Shown: piece by piece, positions 1 through 7,505 of the stretch
Position numbering within the stretch: position 1 is the first letter of the stretch
Layout: the number at the start of each line of letters is the position of its first letter
Source of the DNA: an uncultured Clostridia bacterium
GTDB lineage: Bacteria; Bacillota; Clostridia; Christensenellales; CAG-138
Reading direction: 5' to 3'
DNA length: 64,000 nt
Assembly: GCA_937900325.1 (NCBI GenBank)
Contig: CALCEX010000118.1
Location: forward strand, 1 to 64,000
The notes under the pieces: model-generated
The model's database searches: none
Seen by the model: only the letters and a program-made list of their open reading frames with translations
Told to the model about the DNA's origin: nothing
Position numbers and translations under genes: made by a program

Positions 1-217
1 TCACTCCTACCGTTCTGCCAAACAGCTTCGGCGTTCCGCATGATCTGCCTTTTCCGTACCTTTTTCAGGCGCGGGGTTACCGCGCTATGGTTTTTGCGCC
101 CTTGTAGTGCCCTGAACTCTTTTTTATTTCCATTTGCCTGTTTGCGGGCAGTTCCTTACGCCTGTTTTGCTCATCTCATGTGTATCAGATATATTTTATT
201 AATATGTCTGTACTTTG

Positions 218-784
218 ATGATATTCTTGCTGATAGCATTACTAAGCGCATGCGGAATGGAGAACAGAGCGGGCAAGAATGCAAGCGAAATATCTGAGAA
301 ACCTGTTGTTTCGCCAGCCGGTGAGGATTCGACGGTTGATATGAATGAGCCGGCGAATGAAGCGTTTGATATTCCGTCGATATTTGATGAAGATCCATTC
401 CTGCAAGCGAAGGATGCCGCCAGCCGGCCATATGCAAAGCCTTCAGACCCAAAAGAAATAGATAGCGGTTGCAGGCAAGAAATCGAAACGCTGATAAAAG
501 CGTTTTTTGATGCTTATAACAGCAGCCTGAACGCAAGGAGCGATGCTGATCTTTCAGTATTCTATGACCTGTCAACAAATAATCGTGTTTGGGATTTCAG
601 ACTCAATCAGGCTGTAAAAAGTGGCGTTAAGCCACTTTTTTGTTTTGTCATTATTCTGATTTATAAACGACGCTGTATTTTTCGTTTCCCAGCGCCTCGG
701 CTATGGATTCAAGATCCCTGTCCATCAGCTCAAGCAGCGTATCCTCCGCCTCATACCGCATACAGGTGCCGCAGGAGGAGCTGA
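218..784 (+). CDS. Truncated putative lipoprotein, probably decayed
   Basis: The frame opens with a short hydrophobic stretch ending in a lipobox-like Leu-Ser-Ala-Cys (Cys12), followed by a hydrophilic Glu/Asp/Pro-rich region and a helical segment to about residue 130. After about base 615 the frame runs through an intrinsic terminator and into sequence antisense to the next gene, giving an Arg/Pro/Tyr-rich tail that does not look like protein. The signal peptide lacks N-terminal Lys/Arg, so the 5' end may be damaged too; an ATG at 218 follows a TTG at 215. DNA here is more AT-rich than the neighbours. I read it as the 5' remnant of a secreted lipoprotein gene; the function is unknown. Confidence 0.4.
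   Translation: MIFLLIALLSACGMENRAGKNASEISEKPVVSPAGEDSTVDMNEPANEAFDIPSIFDEDPFLQAKDAASRPYAKPSDPKEIDSGCRQEIETLIKAFFDAYNSSLNARSDADLSVFYDLSTNNRVWDFRLNQAVKSGVKPLFCFVIILIYKRRCIFRFPAPRLWIQDPCPSAQAAYPPPHTAYRCRRRS
616..641. terminator. Bidirectional intrinsic terminator
   Basis: Stem GTGGC/GCCAC with loop GTTAA, flanked by an A-run on one side and a T-run on the other. It sits just past the DUF3343 gene stop and can serve minus-strand transcription of the selenium/sulfur cluster. Confidence 0.7.
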
Positions 785-893
785 GGCTCCGGGGAACGGG
801 AGAAAGGACTGCCGATACGGCGCGCCCCTTTACGTTCTTCAGGCTGCGCATGGCGGCAAGATGGGTATGGAAGGTGGCTATGTAGCTGGGCAT
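651..893 (-). CDS. DUF3343 family protein, putative Se/S carrier
   Basis: Small protein of about 80 residues with the DUF3343 pattern: an N-terminal strand-helix beginning Tyr-Ile-Ala-Thr-Phe and a central Ser-Ser-Cys-Gly-Thr-Cys motif. Members of this family are often encoded beside YedE/YedF and selenium genes and are annotated as putative Se/S carrier proteins. Here it is the last gene of a minus-strand run after the YedE-type transporter and a TusA-like protein, 25 bases past the latter. ATG at 893 was chosen because a TTTGGAG sequence precedes it; TTG codons at 899 and 911 are alternatives. The role in sulfur or selenium transfer is inferred from family and context. Confidence 0.75.
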   Translation of the reverse strand: MPSYIATFHTHLAAMRSLKNVKGRAVSAVLSPVPRSLSSSCGTCMRYEAEDTLLELMDRDLESIAEALGNEKYSVVYKSE

Positions 894-918
894 TGTCAAA
901 CGGAACTCCAAACGATGA

Positions 919-1122
919 TTATTTTGTCAGGGTGAGGCGGTAGTCGCCGCCCTCCTCGGCTACGGATACGGTATAGCCCGCGCTTTCGGCAAAACGCTTT
1001 ACGTTTTCCCGCGCGGAGTGGTTGTCCACCAGGACTTCAAGCGCGACGGGGGAGTTCTGGGCTATCTCCTTCTGGGTCATCAGCACCGGCGTGGGGCATG
1101 CAAGGCCTCTTGCGTCTATCAT
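919..1122 (-). CDS. TusA/SirA-like sulfur carrier protein
   Basis: A 67-residue protein with the TusA signature Cys-Pro-x-Pro near the N terminus (Asp-Ala-Arg-Gly-Leu-Ala-Cys-Pro-Thr-Pro). The cysteine carries persulfide in this family, handing sulfur (or selenium) from a desulfurase to acceptors. It lacks the C-terminal DsrE-like domain of full YedF. The start at 1122 has AGGAGGT 6 bases upstream. It lies between the YedE-type transporter and DUF3343, matching both the selenium cluster of Clostridia and the TsuA/TsuB thiosulfate uptake pair; the sequence alone does not decide between Se and S. Confidence 0.85.
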   Translation of the reverse strand: MIDARGLACPTPVLMTQKEIAQNSPVALEVLVDNHSARENVKRFAESAGYTVSVAEEGGDYRLTLTK

Positions 1123-1206
1123 ATCATTACCTCCTATAAAGTACAATAATACTTTCGCATAAATGGACTGCAATCCATTTATGCGAATTTTTTTGGCGTT
1201 TAAGGG

Positions 1207-2259
1207 CTATTCCTTGCTTGCCCTTACGTTGACAAGGGTCACTATGAGAAGCACCGCATAGCAGGCGATGACGGCCGCAACGCCGTTTGCTCCGGGGCCC
1301 TTTGCGGAGGAGGCGGTGCCGAAGTTATGGGCAAGGGCAGCGCCGAACACAAAACCGGTAACGGTGATAGCGGAGTCGGAATTGCCTTCGCCGGTGAGAA
1401 TGAGCTGACGGAGAGGGCAGCCGCCGAGGAGCACGGAGCCCCAGCCTACTATGCCCATGCCCAGGAAGTTCATTACGCCGTCGTTATGCGCAACGGGCTG
1501 ATCGGTAAAGCCAAGGTTGAACTTGCCGAGGATCAGGTTGCCTATGAGGACGGTAACGATGATCGCCACGAAGCCGAGGGTAAGGTTCCACTGGTTGAAC
1601 ATGATGACATCGCGTATGCCGCCCGCCATGCAGAAGCGGCTGCGCTGGGCAAGAATGCCGACTACGATACCGGCTGCGAGAGCCAGCATGACGGGGGCGT
1701 GCATGGAGCCGGGGCCCTCGGTGCTCTGGGCGAACAGGGCGGGGGCCAGGCCGGCGAGCACCAGCAGCACTACCATCAATACGGGCATCCATACGCCGTC
1801 GATGCGGGGCTCAGCATAGTTGCGCTTGAGGGAGAAGCCCTTCCTGAGGGCGATGGTTCCGGCATAAATACCCGCGATAAAGCCAACAAGGCCCACAACG
1901 GCGTTCAGGTCGCCGCCGCCTATGCGGATGACCATGCGCAGGGGGCAGCCCAGGAATACCAGAGCGCCCAGCATAACGCATATGGCAAGGATAAAGCGGG
2001 TAAAGGGAGAGGAGCCGCCTACGGCCTTCCATTCCTTCTTGATAAGGGCGGCGGCGGCGGCGCCGGCTATGATGCCGACGATCTCGGGGCGCACATACTG
2101 TACGATGCTGGCGGAATGAAGCTTGAGGGCGCCGGCTATATCGCGCAGGAAGCAGGCGGTGCAGAAGCCCATGTTGGCAGGATTGCCGCAGGCGGTCAGC
2201 ACCAGCGCCGCAATACCGATGACTACGCCGGTAAGCAATACGGGTAAGTTCTTTTTCAT
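1207..2259 (-). CDS. yedE: YedE/YeeE family sulfur or selenium transporter
   Basis: A 350-residue polytopic membrane protein of two homologous halves. Each half has a Cys-containing re-entrant motif: Gly-Cys-Pro-Leu-Arg at about residue 105 and again at about 281, plus Phe-Cys-x-x-Cys (33-36) and Arg-Phe-Cys-Met-Ala-Gly-Gly (210). Such conserved cysteines line the thiosulfate path in TsuA/YeeE; YedE homologues are linked to selenium metabolism. ATG at 2259 is preceded by AGAAGGAG. It is first in the minus-strand run with the TusA-like and DUF3343 genes and is divergent from a cysteine-desulfurase-like gene, so imported sulfane sulfur or selenium is probably passed to the TusA-like carrier. 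Confidence 0.85.
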   Translation of the reverse strand: MKKNLPVLLTGVVIGIAALVLTACGNPANMGFCTACFLRDIAGALKLHSASIVQYVRPEIVGIIAGAAAAALIKKEWKAVGGSSPFTRFILAICVMLGALVFLGCPLRMVIRIGGGDLNAVVGLVGFIAGIYAGTIALRKGFSLKRNYAEPRIDGVWMPVLMVVLLVLAGLAPALFAQSTEGPGSMHAPVMLALAAGIVVGILAQRSRFCMAGGIRDVIMFNQWNLTLGFVAIIVTVLIGNLILGKFNLGFTDQPVAHNDGVMNFLGMGIVGWGSVLLGGCPLRQLILTGEGNSDSAITVTGFVFGAALAHNFGTASSAKGPGANGVAAVIACYAVLLIVTLVNVRASKE

Positions 2260-2379
2260 AAAAATAATAACTCCTTCTGTTTTTTCACCTGTGGACAAAA
2301 GCCATAGGTGTGATAAACTGTATCTGAAAAGGGACCGTCCCCCTCATCAGCAAAAAATAAAAGCGCGAGGTAATAACTT

Positions 2380-3519
2380 ATGTCAATATATCTCGACAAC
2401 GGAGCGACCTCCTTCCCGAAGGCCCCGGGGGTCGGGGAGGCCATGCTGGATTATATAAACAACATAGGCGCCAACGTCAACCGCTCCACCTATGAGGCCG
2501 CAAGCGAGGCCGAGCTTGCGCTGATGGAGTGCCGTGAGCGGCTCTGCGCGCTGTTTGGAACGGAGGACATCACCCACGCGGTGTTCACCCCCGGCATGAC
2601 GGCGGGACTCAATATGCTGCTCAAGGGCTTTCTCAGGCCGGGCGATCACGTAATAGTCAGCAGCCTTGAGCATAACGCCATGATGCGCCCTATACGCCAG
2701 CTTGAGGCGCAGGGCGTGGAATTTTCAAGGATACCGGCGGACAGCAGCGGGCTGACCGACCCGATGGACATTCTTCCTCTCATACGGCCAAACACCAGGC
2801 TCGCCGCCATAATGCACGCCTCAAACGTCTGCGGTACGCTGCTGCCGGTGAAGGAGATCGGCCTTATATGCAGGGAGCATGGGATTCCTTTAATACTGGA
2901 CGCCGCCCAGACCGCGGGGCATTACCCGGTAAACATGAAGGAGCTGGGCCTGTCGGCGCTGTGCGTTCCCGGCCACAAGGGGCTGCTGGGCCCGCAGGGA
3001 ATAGGCGCGCTGATGCTGGATGAGGAGTTCGCAAAGCGGCTGGAGCCGCTTATATCCGGCGGAACCGGCAGCGCATCTGACAGCGAGCTGCTTCCGCCCT
3101 ATATGCCGGACAGGTTTGAATCCGGCACCCTGAACATCCCCGGCATATTCGGCCTCAACGCGGCGCTCCGCTTCATACTGGACAGGGGCGTTGATGCCCT
3201 CCGCGCCCATGAGGAGAAGCTTGCCGAACGCTTTATCGAGGGGATAGAGGGGCTTCCGCTGCGCCTTGCGGGCACGAAGGAAATAAATAAACGGGTAGGC
3301 GTCGTATCGTTGGACTTTACCGGCCGCGATAACGCCGAGATAGCGTATGAGCTGGACAAGCGGGGCGTTATGACCCGCTGCGGGCTGCATTGCGCTCCCA
3401 GCGCCCACAGGACCCTCGGCACCTTCCCGCAGGGGACGGTGCGCTTCAGCATGGGCTATGCCAATACCGAAGCCGACGTGGACCGGGCAGTTTCCGCGAT
3501 CAGGGAAGTTATCCGTTGA
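2380..3519 (+). CDS. Cysteine desulfurase-like class V aminotransferase
   Basis: A 379-residue PLP enzyme of the NifS/SufS fold, close to the SelD/YedE-linked subgroup. Visible landmarks: Tyr-Leu-Asp-Asn-Gly-Ala-Thr at the N terminus, Asp174 in Leu-Asp-Ala-Ala-Gln-Thr for the pyridine nitrogen, Lys200 in Gly-His-Lys-Gly for PLP, and Cys338 in Gly-Leu-His-Cys-Ala-Pro as the likely persulfide cysteine. Full family length and intact. It is divergent from the yedE run and presumably supplies sulfur or selenium to that system. The ATG is preceded by a GCGAGGT site. A selenocysteine lyase role is possible but not separable by sequence. Confidence 0.88.
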   Translation: MSIYLDNGATSFPKAPGVGEAMLDYINNIGANVNRSTYEAASEAELALMECRERLCALFGTEDITHAVFTPGMTAGLNMLLKGFLRPGDHVIVSSLEHNAMMRPIRQLEAQGVEFSRIPADSSGLTDPMDILPLIRPNTRLAAIMHASNVCGTLLPVKEIGLICREHGIPLILDAAQTAGHYPVNMKELGLSALCVPGHKGLLGPQGIGALMLDEEFAKRLEPLISGGTGSASDSELLPPYMPDRFESGTLNIPGIFGLNAALRFILDRGVDALRAHEEKLAERFIEGIEGLPLRLAGTKEINKRVGVVSLDFTGRDNAEIAYELDKRGVMTRCGLHCAPSAHRTLGTFPQGTVRFSMGYANTEADVDRAVSAIREVIR

Positions 3520-3639
3520 TTTTCACCGGGCTCCTCTCACAGCAAAATATTAACATGGCGGGTGTGGCTTTTCCACAGGAGCGGGAGCGATTTAAAGGTT
3601 ATTTTTAATGAAGGGGAAAGCGATATAAAAAAGCTATAA

Positions 3640-3747
3640 CAGCGGGGCGCGGGCGCGGTATGCGTTTCCGGCCTGACACAGAGCGACATAGGGCCGGTGT
3701 ACTCGCTCATCGAGCATCTTCGGGAAAAGAACAGGGACGCAAAATAA
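3640..3747 (+). other. Possible gene remnant in intergenic region
   Basis: The 315 bases between the desulfurase and dUTPase genes have no full gene. One open stretch reads as a plausible protein C terminus (Val-Cys-Val-Ser-Gly-Leu-Thr-Gln-Ser-Asp-Ile-Gly, then an amphipathic helix ending Asn-Arg-Asp-Ala-Lys, stop at 3745). It follows an in-frame stop at 3637 and has no start codon with a ribosome site. It could be a decayed gene end or chance. Confidence 0.25.
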
Positions 3748-3834
3748 GGACAAAAAGTAAAATGACCGGCGCGGTATGGTAAACCGCTCCGGTTTGCTTT
3801 ATAATGAGAGCAAAGAAAAAACGAGGTATGGCAC

Positions 3835-4341
3835 ATGGTAAAGCTCTGGTTCGCGAAGGTAAGGCCGGATGGCGTGATACCCTCAAAAAGGGATGAGGAC
3901 GCGGGGTATGATATTTTTCTCGCCTTTGACGGGGATTATATACGCCTTGAGCCCCACGAGACAAGGCTGCTGCCCACGGGCATAGCCAGCGCCTTTGAGC
4001 GGGGATACTATTTTCAGATTCAGGAGCGGGGCTCCACCGGCTCAAGGGGAATAGGCAAGCGCTGCGGCGTTATAGACTCCGGCTACCGGGGGGAATGGTT
4101 CGTGCCCATGACAAACCTCAACACAGTTCCTCTTTATTTTGCAAAGGAATCGGCAAGGGAATATCTCGAGGGCCTGAGGGCAAAGGGAGAGAGCTTCAAC
4201 GTATACTATATCACCAGGGCGGTGTGCCAGGCGGTGCTGCTGCCGGTGCCGGAGACGGAAATTACGGAGATACCCTATGATGAGCTTATGGAGATGAAGT
4301 CGCTGCGCATGACGGGCAGCCTCGGAAGCAGCGGCAAATAG
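3835..4341 (+). CDS. dut: dUTP diphosphatase
   Basis: A 168-residue trimeric-type dUTPase. The family motifs are in order: Asp-Ala-Gly-Tyr-Asp (motif 1), Pro-Thr-Gly-Ile-Ala (motif 2), a Gly-Ser-Thr-Gly-Ser-Arg-Gly variant of the Ser-rich motif, Gly-Val-Ile-Asp-Ser-Gly-Tyr-Arg-Gly-Glu (uracil pocket and catalytic Asp), and Gln-Ala-Val-Leu-Leu-Pro. An insertion of about 25 residues lies between the uracil motif and the Gln-Ala-Val strand, and the Gly-rich C-terminal motif 5 is reduced to Gly-Ser-Leu-Gly-Ser-Ser-Gly. It hydrolyses dUTP to dUMP. The start has an ACGAGG site 8-10 bases upstream. Confidence 0.85.
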   Translation: MVKLWFAKVRPDGVIPSKRDEDAGYDIFLAFDGDYIRLEPHETRLLPTGIASAFERGYYFQIQERGSTGSRGIGKRCGVIDSGYRGEWFVPMTNLNTVPLYFAKESAREYLEGLRAKGESFNVYYITRAVCQAVLLPVPETEITEIPYDELMEMKSLRMTGSLGSSGK

Positions 4342-4380
4342 CGGATATTTTCCGGGAAATAAAAAACGGAGGCGAATTAT

Positions 4381-5547
4381 ATGGCTAACATGATGGACTA
4401 CATAAAATGGCGCGGGGATCTGAAATTTTCGGAAAATCCCTTCAACGAGATAGACGGGCTCATATTCGCGGAGCTGTCGTATATAGATTATTCCAATATA
4501 GTGCCAAATACCGTGGCCGAGGGCGTGACGCTTAAGCAGGCGGCGGACGAGTACTTTCTGAAATACCCGGACAGCCGCGGCAGGCTCGGCATAATAGTGC
4601 CGGACAGCATACACGACCTTCTGAGGGCCGCGGGAAACAGCGAAAGGTTTGGCGGCGTGGTATTATCCGGCTATGTCGCCGAGACGAGCGAGGAGAAGGA
4701 GGAGCAGTTCAGCGCGCTTACCTTCACCATCGAAAACAGGATACGCTGCATAGCCTTCCGCGGCACCGACGACACCATAGTGGGCTGGAAGGAAAACTTC
4801 AATATGTGCTATATGTTCCCCGTGCCGGCCCAGAGGGACGCGGCAAATTATGTGAACATGGTGTCGGCGGACTGGGGCAGGGACCTTATAATCACCGGCC
4901 ACTCCAAGGGGGGCAACCTTGCGGTATATGCGGCCGCATACTGCCTGCCCGGCGCGCAGGAGCACATAACCGCCGTATACAACAACGACGGCCCCGGCTT
5001 CCCGACGAGCCAGATAACCCTGGAAAATTACAGCCGCATACGCGGGCTGATGACCACGCTGCTGCCGGAGGCGGATATAGTGGGAATACTGCTGGATCAT
5101 GAGGATCAGTACCACGCGGTAAAGAGCAACGCCGTCGGGGTATGGCAGCACGACGGCTTCTCATGGGAGCTCATGGGTACTAAATTCATATACGTTGAGG
5201 ACATAAAGAACAGCAGCAAGCGCAAGGACAAGACGCTCAGGGCCTGGGTAGACGATATGGATATGGAGCTAAGGGAGCAGTTCGTCAATAAGCTCTTCTC
5301 CTTCTGCAAGAGCACCGACGCCCGCACCATAACCGACCTGAAGCGGGACCCCATCGGCCTTATGAACGCCATAAACGGGGCGTTTGAGGATGAGGAGACG
5401 AAGGAGGTGCTCAAGAGGTCGCTTTCCATGCTGCTATCCGAGGACAAGACCCAACGCTACGCCGCCGCCCAGGACAGCCTGATGAAGCTCAAGAGCAAGA
5501 TCAAGATGACTAAGGACGCCGCCATAACGATAAAGAAAAGGAAATAG
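4381..5547 (+). CDS. DUF2974 (Mbeg1-like) alpha/beta hydrolase
   Basis: A 388-residue protein of the lipase-like family annotated DUF2974 in Firmicutes. The nucleophile elbow is Gly-His-Ser-Lys-Gly-Gly with Ser175, preceded by the Phe-Arg-Gly-Thr-Asp strand typical of class-3-lipase-like folds; Asn-Asn-Asp-Gly-Pro-Gly-Phe near residue 203 probably supplies the acid. No signal peptide or membrane segment, so probably cytoplasmic. The substrate is unknown. It follows the dUTPase gene by 40 bases on the same strand and may be cotranscribed. The C-terminal 90 residues are Lys/Glu-rich helices. Confidence 0.75.
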   Translation: MANMMDYIKWRGDLKFSENPFNEIDGLIFAELSYIDYSNIVPNTVAEGVTLKQAADEYFLKYPDSRGRLGIIVPDSIHDLLRAAGNSERFGGVVLSGYVAETSEEKEEQFSALTFTIENRIRCIAFRGTDDTIVGWKENFNMCYMFPVPAQRDAANYVNMVSADWGRDLIITGHSKGGNLAVYAAAYCLPGAQEHITAVYNNDGPGFPTSQITLENYSRIRGLMTTLLPEADIVGILLDHEDQYHAVKSNAVGVWQHDGFSWELMGTKFIYVEDIKNSSKRKDKTLRAWVDDMDMELREQFVNKLFSFCKSTDARTITDLKRDPIGLMNAINGAFEDEETKEVLKRSLSMLLSEDKTQRYAAAQDSLMKLKSKIKMTKDAAITIKKRK

Positions 5548-5557
5548 CCGGGCCGGA

Positions 5558-6626
5558 TCAGAGCAGATACCGGGCTGTGGGCAGGGCGCTGCTCTCTATG
5601 GTGTATACTGTCCTGCCGTTTTCCGTGCTGCGGCTGACGACATGCAGCAGCTCCGCACCTAATTCCTCTGCGTTCAGCACTGTGGGAAGCACCCGCGCCT
5701 TTACCTCGCCGTCGCCATCGCTCAGCGTAGCCTCATAGGCGGTCCCTCCCAGCAGAATACCGGCAAAGGCGCTGTAATAAAAGCCCTCGCCTGCGGAAAT
5801 GATCCCCTCCAGCCTCCCAACCGCAAGGAACTTTTCCTCGCCGGGGGCTGCGGACTTCATTTCCTCCACCGTGACTACCTCCGCCGGCCAGCTCCTGTAT
5901 TTGAAATCACCGGCGAAATCCTCCGCCTGCATGGCGAGGAAGTTCTCGGTTTTAAGTATGGTTACGGAGGAAAAAAGGTATTTCTCCGCCGCTTCACTCC
6001 AGGAATATTCGCACAGGCTGTATGTGCTGCCGCTCCTGCCCCTGAGCAGGGCCGTCTGCACGCCGCCGTATTCCAGCCCCGCCAGCATTTCTTCCGCCCT
6101 GTCCGCCATGCCGGCGGCATATTGAGGATCGCCTATGATATCTCCGGCGGCGGCGAAGGCGGCGGGAGCGTCGTTTTCGCAAAAGCGCCGTATCCGCTCA
6201 GCCTCCTGCTTTATGGTGAAGTTCAGGTTCACGTCCCGCTCCGGCGTTCCGTCCGGCAGGCTGCGGCTGGGCCAGCAGTGCATATTGACCATGCCCGCGC
6301 CCCCCTCGCCATCGGTTACAGGCACTATTTCCGTGATCTGGAATTTTTCGCTGCCTGGGAGAAGGCTGGAGTCCTGCCGGGAGCTGTACGCAAAGGAGGT
6401 ATCCTCGCTTACAGTCCAGCTCCAGCCGTAGCCGCTCATGATCTCCCCCATATCGCCGTAGGCAGGTGGATAGCCGTATTCTGTCTCCGCCGCAGGAGAA
6501 GGCGAGGGCTTCGCCGCGCTGTAAGGGGGATGGGACCGCATATTGCGCTTCGCCGGATCGCTGGCAGCCGCACGGCAGGGCGCACAGCAGGGCGCAAAGC
6601 AGGAGCGCGATTTTGCCTTTTTTCAT
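5558..6626 (-). pseudogene. Secreted lipoprotein gene split by a frameshift
   Basis: A lipoprotein signal peptide (Met-Lys-Lys-Gly-Lys, then Leu/Ala/Cys-rich, ending Cys-Gly-Cys) starts at 6626 after a GGAGAAG site. Its frame becomes low-complexity nonsense after about 33 codons, while the next frame opens with a Pro/Ser/Ala linker and a normal mature domain of about 315 residues to 5558. Removing one G from the five-G run at 6525-6529 (plus strand) joins the two frames cleanly. So this is one gene with a recent indel, a phase-variable tract, or a sequencing error. The mature domain has no family I recognise. Confidence 0.7.
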
Positions 6627-6653
6627 TGATCTTCTCCTCCCTTATGCTACGAC

Positions 6654-7232
6654 CTAAAAACCACTGGGAACCGATATGCACACATGGGGATCATAACCAT
6701 CGCTCTCCGTGGCTCCTTCAATTATCCTGAATGTTGAACTTTGACCGGCAGGCATACTTTGACATTCAACCAAATAATAATGCCCGCTATTTGCGCTGTT
6801 CAATTTTCCGCAATAGGTACAATAATCCCCATAGTATTCATCCATTCTCATCATATAGTCTGAAGCCCGAGCACCATAATAGGGGCAAGCTGCGGATCTG
6901 GTTTTAGTATTTTCTACCCATGTCCTGAGCGACATTGAATTCCGTCCGAATTTGCAGCAGTACGCTCTTGTCGGTGTTTCATCGATAACAAAGATTGAGT
7001 TTTCTATATCTGATAAAGAATAATTCAATATTTCATCAATTGAACCCACATAAACTACTTTTCTTTTTTCTGAAAATTGATAATGAGTATGACCGACATG
7101 TATAGCGGCGGAACGGTCATCTGCAATTGTTCCCGCTGCATTGGTTGATGCTTCTGCTGCTGATATTCCATTCATCGAAAGTATTATCAGAAAAAGAACC
7201 ATGGAAATAGCTAACCCATACTTGCTTTTCAT
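6654..7232 (-). CDS. AT-rich secreted protein of unknown function
   Basis: A 192-residue protein with a signal peptide (Lys-Ser-Lys, hydrophobic core, Ala-Ala-Glu-Ala cleavage region near residue 28). The mature part has several cysteines, including Cys-Cys, Cys-Pro-Tyr-Tyr and a Cys-x-x-Cys pair, suggesting metal binding or disulfides. Its codons and base composition are clearly more AT-rich than the flanking genes, pointing to horizontal acquisition. ATG at 7232 was preferred over 7241 because AAGGAGGA ends 8 bases upstream of 7232 and would abut 7241. No family recognised. Confidence 0.6.
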   Translation of the reverse strand: MKSKYGLAISMVLFLIILSMNGISAAEASTNAAGTIADDRSAAIHVGHTHYQFSEKRKVVYVGSIDEILNYSLSDIENSIFVIDETPTRAYCCKFGRNSMSLRTWVENTKTRSAACPYYGARASDYMMRMDEYYGDYCTYCGKLNSANSGHYYLVECQSMPAGQSSTFRIIEGATESDGYDPHVCISVPSGF

Positions 7233-7469
7233 TGAGAGCATCCTCCTTTACTTCAAATAGCGGCAGCTTTGAATCGTATCAATCCGGAAAGAACATTTGG
7301 AAATAATGATATGGCGGCGTCACCTCCCTGAAGAGTTGCCTGTTGTGCTGAGTTTTTATGTATTTATTTTATCATGCTTATAAAGGCCTTAATATGCCGA
7401 ACAAGTGTGAATATGTAAATAATGTATGAATAAATTAAATTACGCTAAAAAGCTGCGCGGCCAGGCATC
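7233..7469. other. AT-rich intergenic region
   Basis: Holds the ribosome site of the secreted protein and AT-rich sequence likely to contain its promoter. No further gene seen before the fbp terminator. Confidence 0.4.
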
Positions 7470-7499
7470 AAAAAAGCGGCGCCTTTGCCGCTTTTTTTG
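7470..7499 (-). terminator. Intrinsic terminator after fbp
   Basis: Stem AAAGCGGC/GCCGCTTT with flanking A- and T-runs, directly after the fbp stop codon on the minus strand; symmetrical, so possibly bidirectional. Confidence 0.8.
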
Positions 7500-7505
7500 A
7501 TGCTG

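Noticed and set aside
40..297. 85-codon frame at the window start
   Set aside because: Phe/Cys/Leu/Arg-rich, no ribosome site and overlaps the lipoprotein-like frame; at most part of a damaged signal region.
1327..2247. 306-codon open frame antisense to yedE
   Set aside because: Gly/Ala/His-rich composition typical of the complement of membrane-protein codons.
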